A stretch of DNA of 64,000 nucleotides from Gammaproteobacteria bacterium (GCA_021156105.1 JAJNBD010000009.1:52994-116993); one strand, 5' to 3'. Positions 8,893-18,442 are shown, numbered from the stretch's first letter. Program-made: numbers and translations. Notes: generated by a model from the sequence alone, not told the origin.

Positions 8893-8977
8893 GACTCGGC
8901 GCATCCTGCGCCTCACCCTTCGCTACGCTCAGGGCCGTTTGCTTTGCAAACGTTCAAATTTGCTCCTGGCAAATTTG
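8893..8977. repeat. Palindromic element 2
   Basis: Same architecture as element 1 with different stem sequences: GGCGCA-TCC-TGCGCC (8898-8912), linker tcacccttcg, CGTTTGC-TTT-GCAAACG (8936-8952), and CAAATTTGC-TCCTG-GCAAATTTG (8955-8977). The element begins TTGACTCG and ends ATTTG|TCG, just as element 1 begins TTGATTCG and ends ATTTG|TCG. Stem changes are compensated on the other arm, while loops and linkers are shared. It lies between two copies of the 70-bp repeat. Confidence 0.82.
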
Positions 8978-9047
8978 TCGCCACTTTCGCATATCTAACT
9001 TTTTTACAACTAATGTGGCATTTTATACAGCATTGTGTCTACCAATT
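8978..9047. repeat. 70-bp direct repeat, copy 2
   Basis: Second copy of 8823-8892. It carries the first 13 bases of the tRNA-Leu gene and the upstream sequence, now separated from the intact tRNA by element 2. Beyond it, 9048-9354 is AT-rich sequence in which I see no gene or structured feature. Confidence 0.88.
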
Positions 9048-9354
9048 ACATTTCAAAATGCAATTGCAGAAGCGGTATTGTAACGGTAGTGCTGAAGTAA
9101 TGCAACCCATCTTGATTGCTTTATTCGAATGCTATTGGCTTTGTTTGTCGTTCGAGCTGTGAACTCTCGAGAACTGGCGGTTGCTTTTGAAAGTCGAGCA
9201 TAAATAGATTCTTGTTATAAAAGGATTAAACGTTTTTTTTTTAGGCTTTTCGTTTGAAACAACGGCGATTGCCTGCTGGGTTTTTAAGCTTTTTTTCTCA
9301 CCCAGCTAAAGAATTTACTTAAGCCTTGACCGCACAAACTAGTTTTTGGGAAAA

Positions 9355-9745
9355 AGTAAAATTAACATCTTAATGCTTGCGGTTGTTTATGAGAGAATAG
9401 CCATAATTTATTTTGGTGGTTACTTAATAAAGCTGCTTGCGCTTCTGCCCAAGAGCATTATCAAATACTCAAAAGATTTGTTAAAACTTTTGGCTAAGAA
9501 TGCATTGCAGGGGTTTGGTTGATCGCGAATTTGGCTGTGAAACTTTATTCCGCTGGCTTAACCATCAGAAAATTCCTTTTTATATTCGTATTAAAGAAGA
9601 TACCAGTTACCCGGATAAAACAAGACGTCCCTAGTATTCTTTTTTTCGCTATGGTTTAGATACGGCGCCAGATATTTTGCTGCATATCCAGGATGCATGG
9701 GAAGAGTTTTTACAAATAATCTCCCGGTTTTTTATTCCAATTTGA
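9355..9745 (+). pseudogene. Remnant of an IS4-type transposase
   Basis: Translating successive frames gives collinear pieces of an IS4-family DDE transposase: LMLAVVYERIAIIYFGGYL, then NKAACASAQEHYQILKRFVK, then LVDREFGCETLFRWL and IPFYIRIKEDT (the conserved second Asp region D-R-E-F and the R-I-K segment), and finally FFRYGLDTAPDILLHI, which is the family C-terminal motif. These pieces are split by frameshifts and stops, and the stretch between IRIK and FRYGLD, which should hold the catalytic Glu, is mostly deleted. I see no terminal inverted repeats. It is a dead remnant. Confidence 0.72.
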
Positions 9746-9876
9746 GAGAAAAAATTATGCGCTTATTAAAAACTTGTTCCCCACGGAGGTGGCTAATAAT
9801 AGTATGAAAAAAGGTTAATTTTCTCTTAAGGTTTTGCTGTTAAACTACTTTGGTTATATTTAACTAAAGGTAATTT

Positions 9877-10884
9877 ATGACCCCAACCGAACACTATATT
9901 AAAGAGCTCTTTCCAAAGTTAGCTCCTCCAGATGTTCAAAGCTTAACGACAATATTATGCGAAACTGGTCTTAAGCTTGCAGATGATGTAGGTGCGGCGT
10001 CTTATGATTCGCTGTCAGATCATAATATCAAGAAAATAAAGGATTTCCTTCGCCAGAAACTTAACCCGTTATTAGCTGGTTTTTTAGAGATAGCGCCAGA
10101 AATCAAGTGTTATACCTCGGATATTTTTTATTTGCCTCCTTTGTTAGTTGATGATGCAGCAAGTTTTTTCAAGGATTGGATTAAGCCTATCCCCCTTGAT
10201 CATAGGGGTCTCTCACATTTTCGGTCTCTCGGTTATTTTCCTTATAAATTCTCTGATGAAATCAAAGATTTGTTGGTTTTTTATAACGCGCTCAAAGATT
10301 CGCGCAAACTTTTAGGAGAATACCGGAGTTTTGTGAACTACACCCTTATTCCGCAAAGATACTCTGTTCATATTAAGGATTATAATAGTCAACTGCAAAG
10401 AGTATGCGCTCTTGCGCAATCCTTTTATGTTCAAGGGCTAAGCTTGCTGCAACTTGCAGAAAAAACTCGCGAATTACATGCTTTATATGGTGAGATAAAA
10501 ATCAAGGCAGATCGGTCCCTTGAGTCTTTCAAAAAGTGCTTTGAGTGGTTAGCGGATAAAGTTAATGCTTTTCTCTCAACGCCTAGCCAACTTTATACAC
10601 CTTTAGCCTCTGACTACTTCGGCCAACCACTACATTTGCCTAATATTGTAAGATATCCAGTAGCTTCTGAAATTTATACACCAGCTCCGGCTCAAGGGTA
10701 TTTGGTGGCTCCAGCTCAAGGGTATCCAGCGGCTCCGGCTCAAGGGTATTTAGCGGCTCCAGCTCAAGGGTATCCAGCAGTTCCTGCTTATTATGGATTT
10801 TTTCCTCAGCAACCACTAGTGCATACATCTGCACCCGCGCCTGCACCTGCACCCGCGCCTTTTTATCCCTCTAGGCCTATATAG
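9877..10884 (+). CDS. Orphan protein with proline/alanine tail repeats
   Basis: A 335-residue protein with no signal peptide or membrane segment. Residues 1-250 look mainly helical and match nothing I recognise. The tail (about 268-335) has four copies of an eight-residue unit APAQGY(L/P)(V/A), then an (AP)n run and FYPSRPI at the end. Such a layout (globular part plus low-complexity proline-rich tail) occurs in secreted effectors of intracellular bacteria, but that role is inference. It begins about 130 bp after the transposase remnant. Confidence 0.65.
   Translation: MTPTEHYIKELFPKLAPPDVQSLTTILCETGLKLADDVGAASYDSLSDHNIKKIKDFLRQKLNPLLAGFLEIAPEIKCYTSDIFYLPPLLVDDAASFFKDWIKPIPLDHRGLSHFRSLGYFPYKFSDEIKDLLVFYNALKDSRKLLGEYRSFVNYTLIPQRYSVHIKDYNSQLQRVCALAQSFYVQGLSLLQLAEKTRELHALYGEIKIKADRSLESFKKCFEWLADKVNAFLSTPSQLYTPLASDYFGQPLHLPNIVRYPVASEIYTPAPAQGYLVAPAQGYPAAPAQGYLAAPAQGYPAVPAYYGFFPQQPLVHTSAPAPAPAPAPFYPSRPI
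10681..10788 (+). repeat. 24-bp tandem repeat in coding sequence
   Basis: The string caagggtat recurs at 10693, 10717, 10741 and 10765, i.e. every 24 bp, each unit encoding eight residues (APAQGYxx). Neighbouring units differ at only a few bases, alternating between two subtypes (CTCCGG/CTCCAG and TTT/CCA), which suggests duplication of a two-unit block. Copy number could vary between strains. Confidence 0.88.
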
Positions 10885-10896
10885 TAAAATAATCGT

Positions 10897-10944
10897 TGCC
10901 AAGCTATCCAACTCAACAGCTTTTTTGAGTTGGGTGGCTGCAAG
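10897..10944. other. Long imperfect hairpin after the orphan gene
   Basis: ttgccaagctatccaactcaa pairs imperfectly with ttgagttgggtggctgcaa across a short loop (cagcttttt). There is no T-run after it on either strand, so I do not call it an intrinsic terminator; it may stabilise a 3' end. Confidence 0.45.
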
Positions 10945-11060
10945 CAAAATACCCTTTGGCTACGTTTCAGGGATGTCTTTAATTTGAGAGAGATGACAGT
11001 TTTCTATAAACTTAGGCATCGTGAAGATGGCATGCGAAACACGTTTTGTTACCCTCATAT

Positions 11061-11088
11061 TTTTTTAGAAGTAAGAATGCGTTATAAT
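11061..11088 (+). promoter_or_regulatory. Candidate promoter for the 31-residue peptide gene
   Basis: A perfect TATAAT (11083-11088) lies about 37 bases before the ATG at 11125. The -35 region (tttttt at 11061-11066, 16-base spacing) is poor. A start of transcription near 11095 would exclude the longer upstream reading frame that begins at 10930, and so supports the short peptide start. Confidence 0.4.
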
Positions 11089-11124
11089 TTCCGCCTATTT
11101 TTTATTAATAAGGAATATGAGTTT

Positions 11125-11220
11125 ATGACAATCAAACAGCTTGCTGAACTTCTTGCTGCTAGAAAAAATTTCGAAAAGTTAACCGCTTTTGCGGACCTTC
11201 GTCGTAGCTGCTGCGGCTAA
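11125..11220 (+). CDS. 31-residue peptide ending SCCG
   Basis: The ATG at 11125 is preceded by aagga and opens a 31-codon frame starting MTIKQLAELL and ending FADLRRSCCG, with the TAA 12 bases before the next gene. The helical N-terminal part and the short Cys-containing C-terminus after a double Arg resemble a leader plus core as in ribosomally made, modified peptides, but no known modifying enzyme family is adjacent. In the same frame an ATG at 10930 would give 96 residues; I reject it because a TATAAT lies downstream of it and the extra residues look non-coding. Unknown function. Confidence 0.5.
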   Translation: MTIKQLAELLAARKNFEKLTAFADLRRSCCG

Positions 11221-11232
11221 TTAAAGCATTTT

Positions 11233-11733
11233 ATGAATCAAACACCCGCAGAACTTTTTAGTAAGATTGCGCCTAGTTATGACTCTGGGCGCATATTAGC
11301 GCGTTATGATGCTGTTCTGGCTAATATGCCCGCTCAGAAGCGCCAGCTTTTAATTAATGAAATGCTGAAGTTTCTGTTTTTACGTTCCGCCTATAACAAA
11401 GGTTTTGTGCCTTTGACCGGAGAGGCAGATGAAGTTTGGCATGAATTTATTCTCTATACAAAAGAATATGAAAAATTCTGCCAGGCATTACCTGGTGGGT
11501 TCTTTATCCATCATACTCCTATGCATCTCGATGAATTTTGTCAAGGAAAAGATAAAAAAGAAGTCATGGTAGATTTACTCGAATGGCTACCTAATTATTA
11601 TCGCCATTTTGGTGAGTTTACTGCTGAAACAGCTGAGTGCTGGTTGATTGTCGACTTTCTAAAGCAAGAGCTTGGCTTTTCGCTGTCAGATATTAACAGC
11701 CTCTGCAAGAATACTGCAGGCCAACAGGTTTAA
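11233..11733 (+). CDS. Conserved-type hypothetical protein with DEVWHEFILYT motif
   Basis: This 166-residue soluble protein contains a motif EADEVWHEFILYTKEYEKFC (about 73-92) followed by GGFFIHHTP. A D-E/L-x-W-H ... Y-x-x-F-C ... F-I-H-H-x-P pattern recalls bacterial relatives of glycine-rich-domain (DUF1399-like) proteins, whose function is not known; the His residues could bind a metal. It follows the 31-residue peptide by 12 bases, so the two are probably cotranscribed and may act together. No closer assignment is possible from the sequence. Confidence 0.65.
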   Translation: MNQTPAELFSKIAPSYDSGRILARYDAVLANMPAQKRQLLINEMLKFLFLRSAYNKGFVPLTGEADEVWHEFILYTKEYEKFCQALPGGFFIHHTPMHLDEFCQGKDKKEVMVDLLEWLPNYYRHFGEFTAETAECWLIVDFLKQELGFSLSDINSLCKNTAGQQV

Positions 11734-12023
11734 TTTCCTTTCAAAAATATTTATTATTTTATTGTCCGCCACTAAAATTTATCTTAAACCAATAGGTTAA
11801 GTCGGATAAAAAGACGGGGTGGCCACAGTATGGTGTCTCCAGCAAAAAACGCTGAAAAATGACTATCGCTATTACCAGAATTTCGTAACTTTTATAAATT
11901 ATTAACCAAACATTCAGCTTAAAATAGCGTTTTAAGCTAAGTTTTGCTAAAATTAGCCTTTTCCCTTAATTACAGGTGCATATTGTAAGGCGCCTGACTT
12001 TTTAATAATGACTGAGGTTTTCG

Positions 12024-13319
12024 ATGCAAGCGATTTTAGAGAAACGTGAAGGCTTAAAGCGCGGTTTAAAAGTTACTTTACCAGGTGCTGACTTCAAAAA
12101 GAAGCATAAAGAAGTATTAAATAAAAAAGCGCAAAGCGCTAAAATTTCAGGCTTCCGTCCAGGCAAAGCGCCTTTGGAAGTGGTAGGCAAATACTATGGC
12201 AGCGAAATTTTTGAAAAAGTTGTTGATGAATTAATTTCTTCTTCTTTAATGCGCGCATTTGAGCAAGAAAAAATTTATCCAGTAAATCGTCCAAATATTG
12301 AAGACTTAAAAGCAAAAGAAGGCGACGATTTTGAATTCACCGCTGTGTTTGAAGTAGCGCCAACGGTTGATGTGGTGAAATTTGATGACGTGGTGGTTGA
12401 TAAAGTTGAAGCAAAAGTTAAGCCAGAAGATATAGAAAAAGTCTTGGCGAATATGCAACAACAATTTGGTACCTATGCTGCTAAAGAAGGTCCAGCAGCG
12501 AATAACGATCGCGTTGTGCTTGATTTTGAAGGTAGCATTGACGGTGTAAAATTTGATGGTGGTACAGCTACGCAATATCCTATCGTGCTTGGCGCAGGCC
12601 AAATGATTCCTGGCTTTGAAGAAGGTATCGTTGGCATGAAAGCAGGGGATGAGAAAGTCGTGACAGTAACTTTCCCTGAAAATTATCATGCAGACTTAGC
12701 TGGCAAAAAAGCGGATTTCAAAATCAAAGTGCATCAAGTAGAAGCTTTGAAAGCAGCTGAATTAAATGAAGATTTTGTTAAACGTTTAGGTGTTGCAAAC
12801 GGTGACATTGTTGAATTAAAGCAAGAAGTTGAAAGAACATTAACACGTGAGTTAAATAAAAAATTACGTCAAGACTTGCATCAACTTGTTTTTGATAAGC
12901 TTGCGGAGATTAACGACCTTGAATTGCCTGAAAGTGTAGTACATGAAGAAATTCATCACTTGATGGCTGATGCGCAAAATCGTTTTAGACAAATGACAGG
13001 CAAAAAAGATGTGCCTGAATTTCCACATGAAATGTTTGCCGATCAAGCAAAACGTCGCGTGAAAAATAGCTATTTGATTTTAAAATTGATTGAAGAAAAT
13101 CAGCTTAAAGCAGATGCTGCGGTTATTCGTACGTTAGCAGAGGAAATTGCTGCTTCTTACGAAAATCCAGAGCAAGTACGTGAGTACTATTTAAATAATA
13201 AAGATCACTATCGTCAACTAGAAAGCTTAGCTCTAGAAGATGCGGTGGTAAATTATTTATTGACCAAAGCAAAAATCAATACGATTGAAAAAGCTTATAG
13301 CGAAGTGATGGGTAAATAA
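12024..13319 (+). CDS. tig: Trigger factor (ribosome-bound chaperone)
   Basis: 431 residues, the normal length. The N-terminal ribosome-binding domain carries the signature GFRPGKAP (about 44-51); the FKBP-type prolyl isomerase domain lies at about 150-240 (DRVVLDFEGSIDGVKFDGG, then GAGQMIPGFEEGIVGMKAGD); the rest is the helical C-terminal domain. It binds near the peptide exit of the ribosome and shields nascent chains. It is the first gene of the common tig-clpP-clpX-lon-hupB arrangement. The 290-bp gap upstream (11734-12023) has no gene; it must hold the promoter, but I see no convincing consensus. Confidence 0.97.
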   Translation: MQAILEKREGLKRGLKVTLPGADFKKKHKEVLNKKAQSAKISGFRPGKAPLEVVGKYYGSEIFEKVVDELISSSLMRAFEQEKIYPVNRPNIEDLKAKEGDDFEFTAVFEVAPTVDVVKFDDVVVDKVEAKVKPEDIEKVLANMQQQFGTYAAKEGPAANNDRVVLDFEGSIDGVKFDGGTATQYPIVLGAGQMIPGFEEGIVGMKAGDEKVVTVTFPENYHADLAGKKADFKIKVHQVEALKAAELNEDFVKRLGVANGDIVELKQEVERTLTRELNKKLRQDLHQLVFDKLAEINDLELPESVVHEEIHHLMADAQNRFRQMTGKKDVPEFPHEMFADQAKRRVKNSYLILKLIEENQLKADAAVIRTLAEEIAASYENPEQVREYYLNNKDHYRQLESLALEDAVVNYLLTKAKINTIEKAYSEVMGK

Positions 13320-13346
13320 TCTTGTCCATATCTGCAGAAAAGTCGT

Positions 13347-13374
13347 TCTACCGTGTGTTTATGCGCACGGTAGA
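13347..13374 (+). terminator. Hairpin between tig and clpP
   Basis: TCTACCGTG ... CACGGTAGA, a perfect 9-bp stem with a 10-base loop, 28 bases after the tig stop. No T-run follows, so it may be a Rho-dependent end, an mRNA stabiliser or a regulatory hairpin. Confidence 0.4.
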
Positions 13375-13480
13375 TGGCATAACACTACTTGCCAAGTGTC
13401 ATTAAGTTATAGATGATGTGGTAATCGAAAAGAAGTTAGTCTAATCTACAAATCAACAGAAATTAGTTAGGTGCCAAAAA

Positions 13481-14086
13481 ATGATAATTGAAAGTAATTT
13501 AGTCCCCATGGTTGTTGAGCAAACAGGTCGTGGAGAACGTGCATATGATATTTATTCGCGTCTTTTAAAAGAGCGAGTGATTTTTTTGGTAGGGCAAGTA
13601 GAAGATCATATGGCTAATTTAATTGTTGCACAATTATTATTTTTAGAAGCAGAGAATCCTGAGAAAGAAATCAGTTTATATATTAACTCTCCTGGTGGTA
13701 GCGTTTCTTCAGGCTTTGCGATCTATGACACGATGCAATTTATTAAGCCTGATGTGCGCACAATTTGCATGGGAATGGCTGCAAGTATGGGCGCGTTTTT
13801 ATTATGCGGTGGTGCGAAAGGTAAGCGCTTTTGTTTGCCAAATTCTCGTGTGATGATTCACCAACCATTAGGTGGTATGCAAGGTCAAGCGACGGATATT
13901 GCTATTCATGCAAAAGAAATTCTACAAATCCGTGATCGTATTAACAATATTATGGCAAAACATACAGGGCAATCCATAAGCAAGATTGCGCAAGATACGG
14001 AACGCGATAATTTTATGAGTGCAGAAGAAGCACTAGCTTATGGTTTGATTGACGGTATTTATGAAGAGCGAGAGGTAAAAGCATGA
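13481..14086 (+). CDS. clpP: ATP-dependent Clp protease proteolytic subunit
   Basis: 201 residues with the serine-protease triad at Ser102 (GMAASMGA), His127 (MIHQP) and Asp176 (ERDNF), all at the family spacing. A short N-terminal propeptide is expected to be removed. ClpP forms the barrel that degrades proteins fed by ClpX. Its stop overlaps the clpX start by four bases (ATGA), consistent with translational coupling. Confidence 0.98.
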   Translation: MIIESNLVPMVVEQTGRGERAYDIYSRLLKERVIFLVGQVEDHMANLIVAQLLFLEAENPEKEISLYINSPGGSVSSGFAIYDTMQFIKPDVRTICMGMAASMGAFLLCGGAKGKRFCLPNSRVMIHQPLGGMQGQATDIAIHAKEILQIRDRINNIMAKHTGQSISKIAQDTERDNFMSAEEALAYGLIDGIYEEREVKA

Positions 14087-15372
14087 CGAAAACTCCTACT
14101 GACAAAACTAAAGGTATGCATTGTTCATTTTGTGGTAAGTCACAATTTGACGTGCATAAGCTGATCGCGGGACCAGGTGTTTATATATGCGATCAATGTA
14201 TTGCTTTGTGCAGTGATGTTATCAGAGAAGAATTGCATGAAAAAAGTGGTGCGGTAAAAACAGGACAACAAAAATTACCAACACCAAAAGAAATTAGTGC
14301 AATTTTAGATAATTATGTGATTGGTCAAGCTAGTGCGAAAAAAGCTTTGTCAGTTGCTGTCTATAACCACTTTAAGCGTTTAACCCATGAAGATAAAAAC
14401 AAAGCGAGTGATCTTGAGTTACGTAAAAGTAATATCTTGTTAATCGGTCCAACGGGTAGTGGTAAAACATTATTAGCAGAAACCTTAGCGCGTATTTTAG
14501 ATGTGCCTTTTGCCATTGCAGATGCAACGACCTTAACCGAAGCAGGTTATGTGGGTGAAGACGTTGAAAATGTCATTCAAAAGCTTTTACAAAAAGCAGA
14601 TTTTGATGTGGAAAAAGCACAGCGCGGTATTATTTATATTGATGAAATTGACAAAATTTCTCGCCGCTCAGACAGTCCTTCATTAACACGGGATGTCTCA
14701 GGTGAAGGCGTGCAACAAGCGTTATTAAAGCTTATTGAAGGTACTGTTGCTGCTGTGCCGCCACAGGGTGGCCGTAAACATCCGCAACAAGAATATGTTC
14801 AAGTCGACACTAAAAATATTCTATTTATTTGTGGTGGTGCATTTGATGGCCTTGAGCGCATTATTCGTAACCGTAGCGAAAAAATTGGTATTGGTTTTTC
14901 TGCTGAAGTGCGTAATACAGATAAACAGAAAGCTTTAAATGAATTAATTCAGGATGTTCGTCCAGAAGATTTGATTAAATTTGGCTTGATCCCTGAATTT
15001 GTGGGACGTGTGCCCGTCATTGCGACGCTAGAAGAGCTTGACGAAGCAGCAATGATCCAAATTCTAACAGAGCCTAAAAACGCATTAGTGAAACAATACA
15101 AAAAGTTATTCGAAATGGATAACGTTGAATTAGAAGTGACAGATGATGCATTGGTTGCTATTGCAAAGCGTGCGCTTGAGCGTAAAACAGGTGCGCGGGG
15201 CTTACGTTCTATTTTAGAAGGCGTGTTGTTAGACTTGATGTATGAGATCCCCTCTTTGACAGGCGTGTATAAAGTGGTTATAAATGGAGATGTTGTAGAA
15301 AAATCTGCAAAACCATTACTGCTCTTTAACGAAACATTACAGCTTGAAGATGCTACGGCAGTAGCGTCTTAA
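14083..15372 (+). CDS. clpX: ATP-dependent unfoldase ClpX
   Basis: 429 residues. The N-terminal zinc-binding domain has four Cys (CSFCGKS ... [10 protein letters not shown]); the AAA+ core has Walker A GPTGSGKT, the pore/ClpP region [15 protein letters not shown], and the IGF loop ([10 protein letters not shown]) that docks on ClpP. It recognises tagged or regulatory substrates and unfolds them into ClpP. It overlaps clpP by four bases and precedes lon by nine. Confidence 0.98.
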   Translation: MTKTPTDKTKGMHCSFCGKSQFDVHKLIAGPGVYICDQCIALCSDVIREELHEKSGAVKTGQQKLPTPKEISAILDNYVIGQASAKKALSVAVYNHFKRLTHEDKNKASDLELRKSNILLIGPTGSGKTLLAETLARILDVPFAIADATTLTEAGYVGEDVENVIQKLLQKADFDVEKAQRGIIYIDEIDKISRRSDSPSLTRDVSGEGVQQALLKLIEGTVAAVPPQGGRKHPQQEYVQVDTKNILFICGGAFDGLERIIRNRSEKIGIGFSAEVRNTDKQKALNELIQDVRPEDLIKFGLIPEFVGRVPVIATLEELDEAAMIQILTEPKNALVKQYKKLFEMDNVELEVTDDALVAIAKRALERKTGARGLRSILEGVLLDLMYEIPSLTGVYKVVINGDVVEKSAKPLLLFNETLQLEDATAVAS

Positions 15373-15381
15373 GGATACTTT

Positions 15382-17847
15382 ATGGAAGAAAAAACAACTG
15401 CAAAACCAACATCACAAACCAAATCTGATATGATGCCTGTGTTGCCGCTGCGCGACGTCGTCGTTTTTCCTCAGATGGTGATTCCTTTATTTGTAGGGCG
15501 TAAAGGCTCAGTTGCTGCGTTAGAGGCAGCAATGCAAAAGGATAAACAAATTTTTCTGGTTTCACAGAAAAATGCCACTGAAGATGAACCATCACAAAGC
15601 GAATTGTATCGTATTGGAACGGTCGCGACAGTTTTGCAATTGTTAAAACTTCCCGATGGCACAGTTAAAATTTTGGTTGAAGGCTTGCATCGTGCTAAAG
15701 CCGTAAGTTTTCATCGTGTAGAAAAAGGCTATTTTGAAACCCAATTAGAGCCGATTAGCATTACTTTTGATGAAAAAGAAGCTACTTTTTTAGCACGCAA
15801 TGTTTTAACTAACTTTGAAAACTATGTCGCGCACAATAAAAAAATCCCGCCAGAAATTTTACCTGCATTAGCCGCGATCGAAGATCCTTTACGTTTAGCG
15901 GATACTATTGCTGCGCATTTAACGCTGAAGTTGCAAGATCGTCAAAAATTATTAGAAATGACGAATCTCTTGGAGATGATGGAACATCTTATCGTCTACA
16001 TGGAGACGGAAATTGATTTGCTGCAAGTGGATAAACGCGTACGCGGCAATATCAAAAAGCAAATGGAAAAAAGCCAGCGCGAATATTATTTGAATGAGCA
16101 AATTAAAGCGATTCAAAAAGAACTAGGTGATTTAGAAGATGGCGGCAAAAGCGAGTTTGAAGTATTTGCAGACCGCATTAAAAAATCGGGCATGCCTAAA
16201 GAAGCCAGAGAAAAAGCAGAAGCTGAATTAAAGAAACTTAAAATGATGCCACCCATGGCGGCAGAAGCGACTGTTGTGCGTAATTATCTGGATTGGTTGT
16301 TAAATATTCCTTGGAAAAAACATTCTAAAATCATTCATGATTTGAAGCATGCAGAAGAAGTGCTTGATGAAGATCATTATGGTTTAGAAAAAGTTAAAGA
16401 GCGCATTATTGAGTTTTTGGCAGTACAGTCACGCGTCAAAAAAATTAAAGGCCCAGTGCTTTGCTTAGTGGGCCCTCCAGGTGTAGGTAAAACGTCATTA
16501 GGGCAATCAATTGCTCGCGCAACGGGGCGTGCATTTGTGCGTATGGCGTTAGGTGGCGTGCGTGATGAAGCAGAAATCCGTGGCCATCGCCGTACTTATA
16601 TTGGCTCGATGCCAGGCCGCATCATGCAAAAAATGATGAAGGTCAAAGTAAAAAATCCTTTATTTTTGCTTGATGAAATTGACAAGATGGCCATGGATTT
16701 TCGTGGCGATCCTGCAGCAGCAATGCTTGAAGTATTAGACCCTGAGCAAAATCATACTTTCATGGATCATTATCTGGAAGTGGATTACGATTTATCAAAC
16801 GTACTGTTTATCGCAACAGCAAACTCAATGAATATTCCTGCGCCATTGCTGGATCGTATGGAAGTCATTCGTTTACCTGGTTACACGGAAGATGAAAAAT
16901 TAAATATCGCTAAACGTTATTTGCTTAAAAAACAAATTGAAGCAAACGGCTTGAAGTTGGAAGAATTAAAGTTAATGGATTCTGCGATTATTGATATTAT
17001 TCGTTTCTATACGCGTGAAGCAGGTGTGCGTAATCTTGAGCGCGAAATTGCCAAAATTTGCCGCAAAGTGGTACGTGAACTTGCTTCAAAAGAAGGCAAA
17101 AACAAAGAAGTGAAACAAGTTGTGGTGACTTCTGCAAACTTGGAAAAATATTTGGGCGTACAGCGCTTCCGCTATGGTAAAGCTGAAGAATATGATCAAG
17201 TCGGCCAAGTGGTTGGCTTGGCTTGGACAGAAGTTGGTGGTGAATTATTAACCATTGAAGCGGCTGTTATGCCAGGTAAAGGTAAAGTAACCACGACGGG
17301 GCAACTTGGTAATGTCATGCAAGAATCCATTCAAGCGGCATTAACGGTGGTGCGTAGCCGCAGTGAAGCTTTAGGGCTACCAGGCGATTTCTATGAAAAA
17401 TACGATATCCACGTGCACGTGCCAGAAGGAGCAACACCGAAAGATGGCCCAAGCGCAGGTATTGGTATGTGTACAGCTTTAGTTTCTGCCTTAACTAAAA
17501 ATCCTGTAAAAGCGGATGTGGCAATGACAGGAGAAATCACCTTGCGTGGTGAGGTATTACCAATTGGTGGCTTAAAAGAGAAACTTTTGGCAGCTCATCG
17601 AGGCGGTGTGAAGACAGTTATTATTCCAGATGAAAATAAGCGTGACTTAAAAGATATTCCAAAAAATATTACAGATGGTTTGGATATTCGCCCCGTACGC
17701 TGGATTGATGAAGTATTAGCCTTGGCGCTTAAGGACCAATTGAAGTCTAAAACGCAACCAACGGTGGCACGCAAAAAAGCTTCGAAGAAGCAAGTAACTT
17801 CTGCGACGAAGAAGAAAAAAACTTCTCAAGCGGTTGTGAGGCATTAA
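15382..17847 (+). CDS. lon: ATP-dependent protease Lon
   Basis: 821 residues: LON substrate-binding domain (about 18-215, starting [19 protein letters not shown]), coiled region, AAA+ domain with Walker [10 protein letters not shown], and protease domain with the Ser691-Lys734 dyad (PKDGPSAGI and GGLKEKL). The last 35 residues are Lys-rich and low in complexity, an extension common in this gene. Lon degrades damaged and regulatory proteins in the cytoplasm. It is probably cotranscribed with clpX. The 281-bp gap that follows (17848-18128) contains the hupB promoter and no gene. Confidence 0.98.
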   Translation: MEEKTTAKPTSQTKSDMMPVLPLRDVVVFPQMVIPLFVGRKGSVAALEAAMQKDKQIFLVSQKNATEDEPSQSELYRIGTVATVLQLLKLPDGTVKILVEGLHRAKAVSFHRVEKGYFETQLEPISITFDEKEATFLARNVLTNFENYVAHNKKIPPEILPALAAIEDPLRLADTIAAHLTLKLQDRQKLLEMTNLLEMMEHLIVYMETEIDLLQVDKRVRGNIKKQMEKSQREYYLNEQIKAIQKELGDLEDGGKSEFEVFADRIKKSGMPKEAREKAEAELKKLKMMPPMAAEATVVRNYLDWLLNIPWKKHSKIIHDLKHAEEVLDEDHYGLEKVKERIIEFLAVQSRVKKIKGPVLCLVGPPGVGKTSLGQSIARATGRAFVRMALGGVRDEAEIRGHRRTYIGSMPGRIMQKMMKVKVKNPLFLLDEIDKMAMDFRGDPAAAMLEVLDPEQNHTFMDHYLEVDYDLSNVLFIATANSMNIPAPLLDRMEVIRLPGYTEDEKLNIAKRYLLKKQIEANGLKLEELKLMDSAIIDIIRFYTREAGVRNLEREIAKICRKVVRELASKEGKNKEVKQVVVTSANLEKYLGVQRFRYGKAEEYDQVGQVVGLAWTEVGGELLTIEAAVMPGKGKVTTTGQLGNVMQESIQAALTVVRSRSEALGLPGDFYEKYDIHVHVPEGATPKDGPSAGIGMCTALVSALTKNPVKADVAMTGEITLRGEVLPIGGLKEKLLAAHRGGVKTVIIPDENKRDLKDIPKNITDGLDIRPVRWIDEVLALALKDQLKSKTQPTVARKKASKKQVTSATKKKKTSQAVVRH

Positions 17848-17992
17848 TTGTTTTAAAAACATTTACGAGTTTTATAGTTTGTTTGGCATTGGTTTGCAAT
17901 AAGTTATTGCTTGTTGAAAACCTTTGCCAATAGGCCGTCGCAAAATTTTCTAGCTTTCTTTCTTAAGTTTTCTTACCAAGCCTATGCGCCTC

Positions 17993-18021
17993 TTGACACG
18001 TAAGCGGTTTTAAGAGATATT
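17993..18021 (+). promoter_or_regulatory. Sigma70-type promoter for hupB
   Basis: TTGACA (17993-17998), a 17-base spacer and GATATT (18016-18021) form a strong consensus promoter about 107 bases before the hupB ATG, leaving a leader of about 100 bases. This is the best promoter match I found in the window. Confidence 0.72.
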
Positions 18022-18128
18022 AGCCTTCATGCTTAGTGTTTCTAAGTAAAGCACCAGATTCTGCTTGTTAGCTGCGAATTAACAAGCGTGATTTTTGGAA
18101 TATTTAATGGATTTAAAGAGGACTTATT

Positions 18129-18416
18129 ATGAATAAAGCAGAATTAGTTGAAGTAATAGCAAAAGCAGCAGATTTATCAAAAGCAGGTGCTGCACGTGCA
18201 TTGGATGCTGTATTAGAAGGAATTACCAAAAGTTTAAAATCAGGCCACGCGGTAACTTTAGTTGGTTTTGGTACTTTCAAAGTTAGCAACCGTGCTGCTC
18301 GTAAAGGCCGTAACCCACAAACCGGCAAAGAAATTCAAATCAAAGCGTCTAAAGTGCCTGGCTTTAAAGCGGGTAAAGCGCTTAAAGATGTGGTTAACAA
18401 AGGCGGTAAAAAATAA
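18129..18416 (+). CDS. hupB: DNA-binding protein HU-beta
   Basis: 95 residues, standard for HU, with the signature [20 protein letters not shown] and the DNA-binding arm that follows ([20 protein letters not shown]). HU dimers bend and compact DNA without sequence preference. It has its own promoter and terminator, and a good ribosome site (gagg) before the ATG. Position after lon is typical of gammaproteobacteria. Confidence 0.97.
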   Translation: MNKAELVEVIAKAADLSKAGAARALDAVLEGITKSLKSGHAVTLVGFGTFKVSNRAARKGRNPQTGKEIQIKASKVPGFKAGKALKDVVNKGGKK

Positions 18417-18442
18417 ATTTGTTGCAACAAATTTAAGTTGTA

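Noticed and set aside
8592..8977. Integron attC sites or a CRISPR array
   Set aside because: No integrase or cas gene and no attC core sites; only two copies, with internal hairpins and no regular spacers.
8483..9162. Short open frames on both strands around tRNA-Leu
   Set aside because: They run through the tRNA, terminator copies and palindromes, and recur only because the DNA is repeated.
9048..9354. A gene or small RNA upstream of the transposase remnant
   Set aside because: AT-rich sequence with stops in all frames and no convincing promoter-terminator pair.
10930..11124. Longer in-frame start giving a 96-residue protein ending in SCCG
   Set aside because: A TATAAT box lies inside it, the translated residues look non-coding, and a better ribosome site precedes the ATG at 11125.
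11125..11220. Methanobactin-type precursor, because of the MTIK start and Cys-rich end
   Set aside because: There is no MbnB (DUF692) or MbnC gene next to it, and the core has only CCG without the spaced Cys pairs.
11734..12023. Structured RNA or riboswitch upstream of tig
   Set aside because: I found only short palindromes (such as gtggccac) and no known riboswitch pattern.
17848..18128. A gene between lon and hupB
   Set aside because: No open frame with a start, ribosome site and coding look; the region is explained by the hupB promoter and leader.
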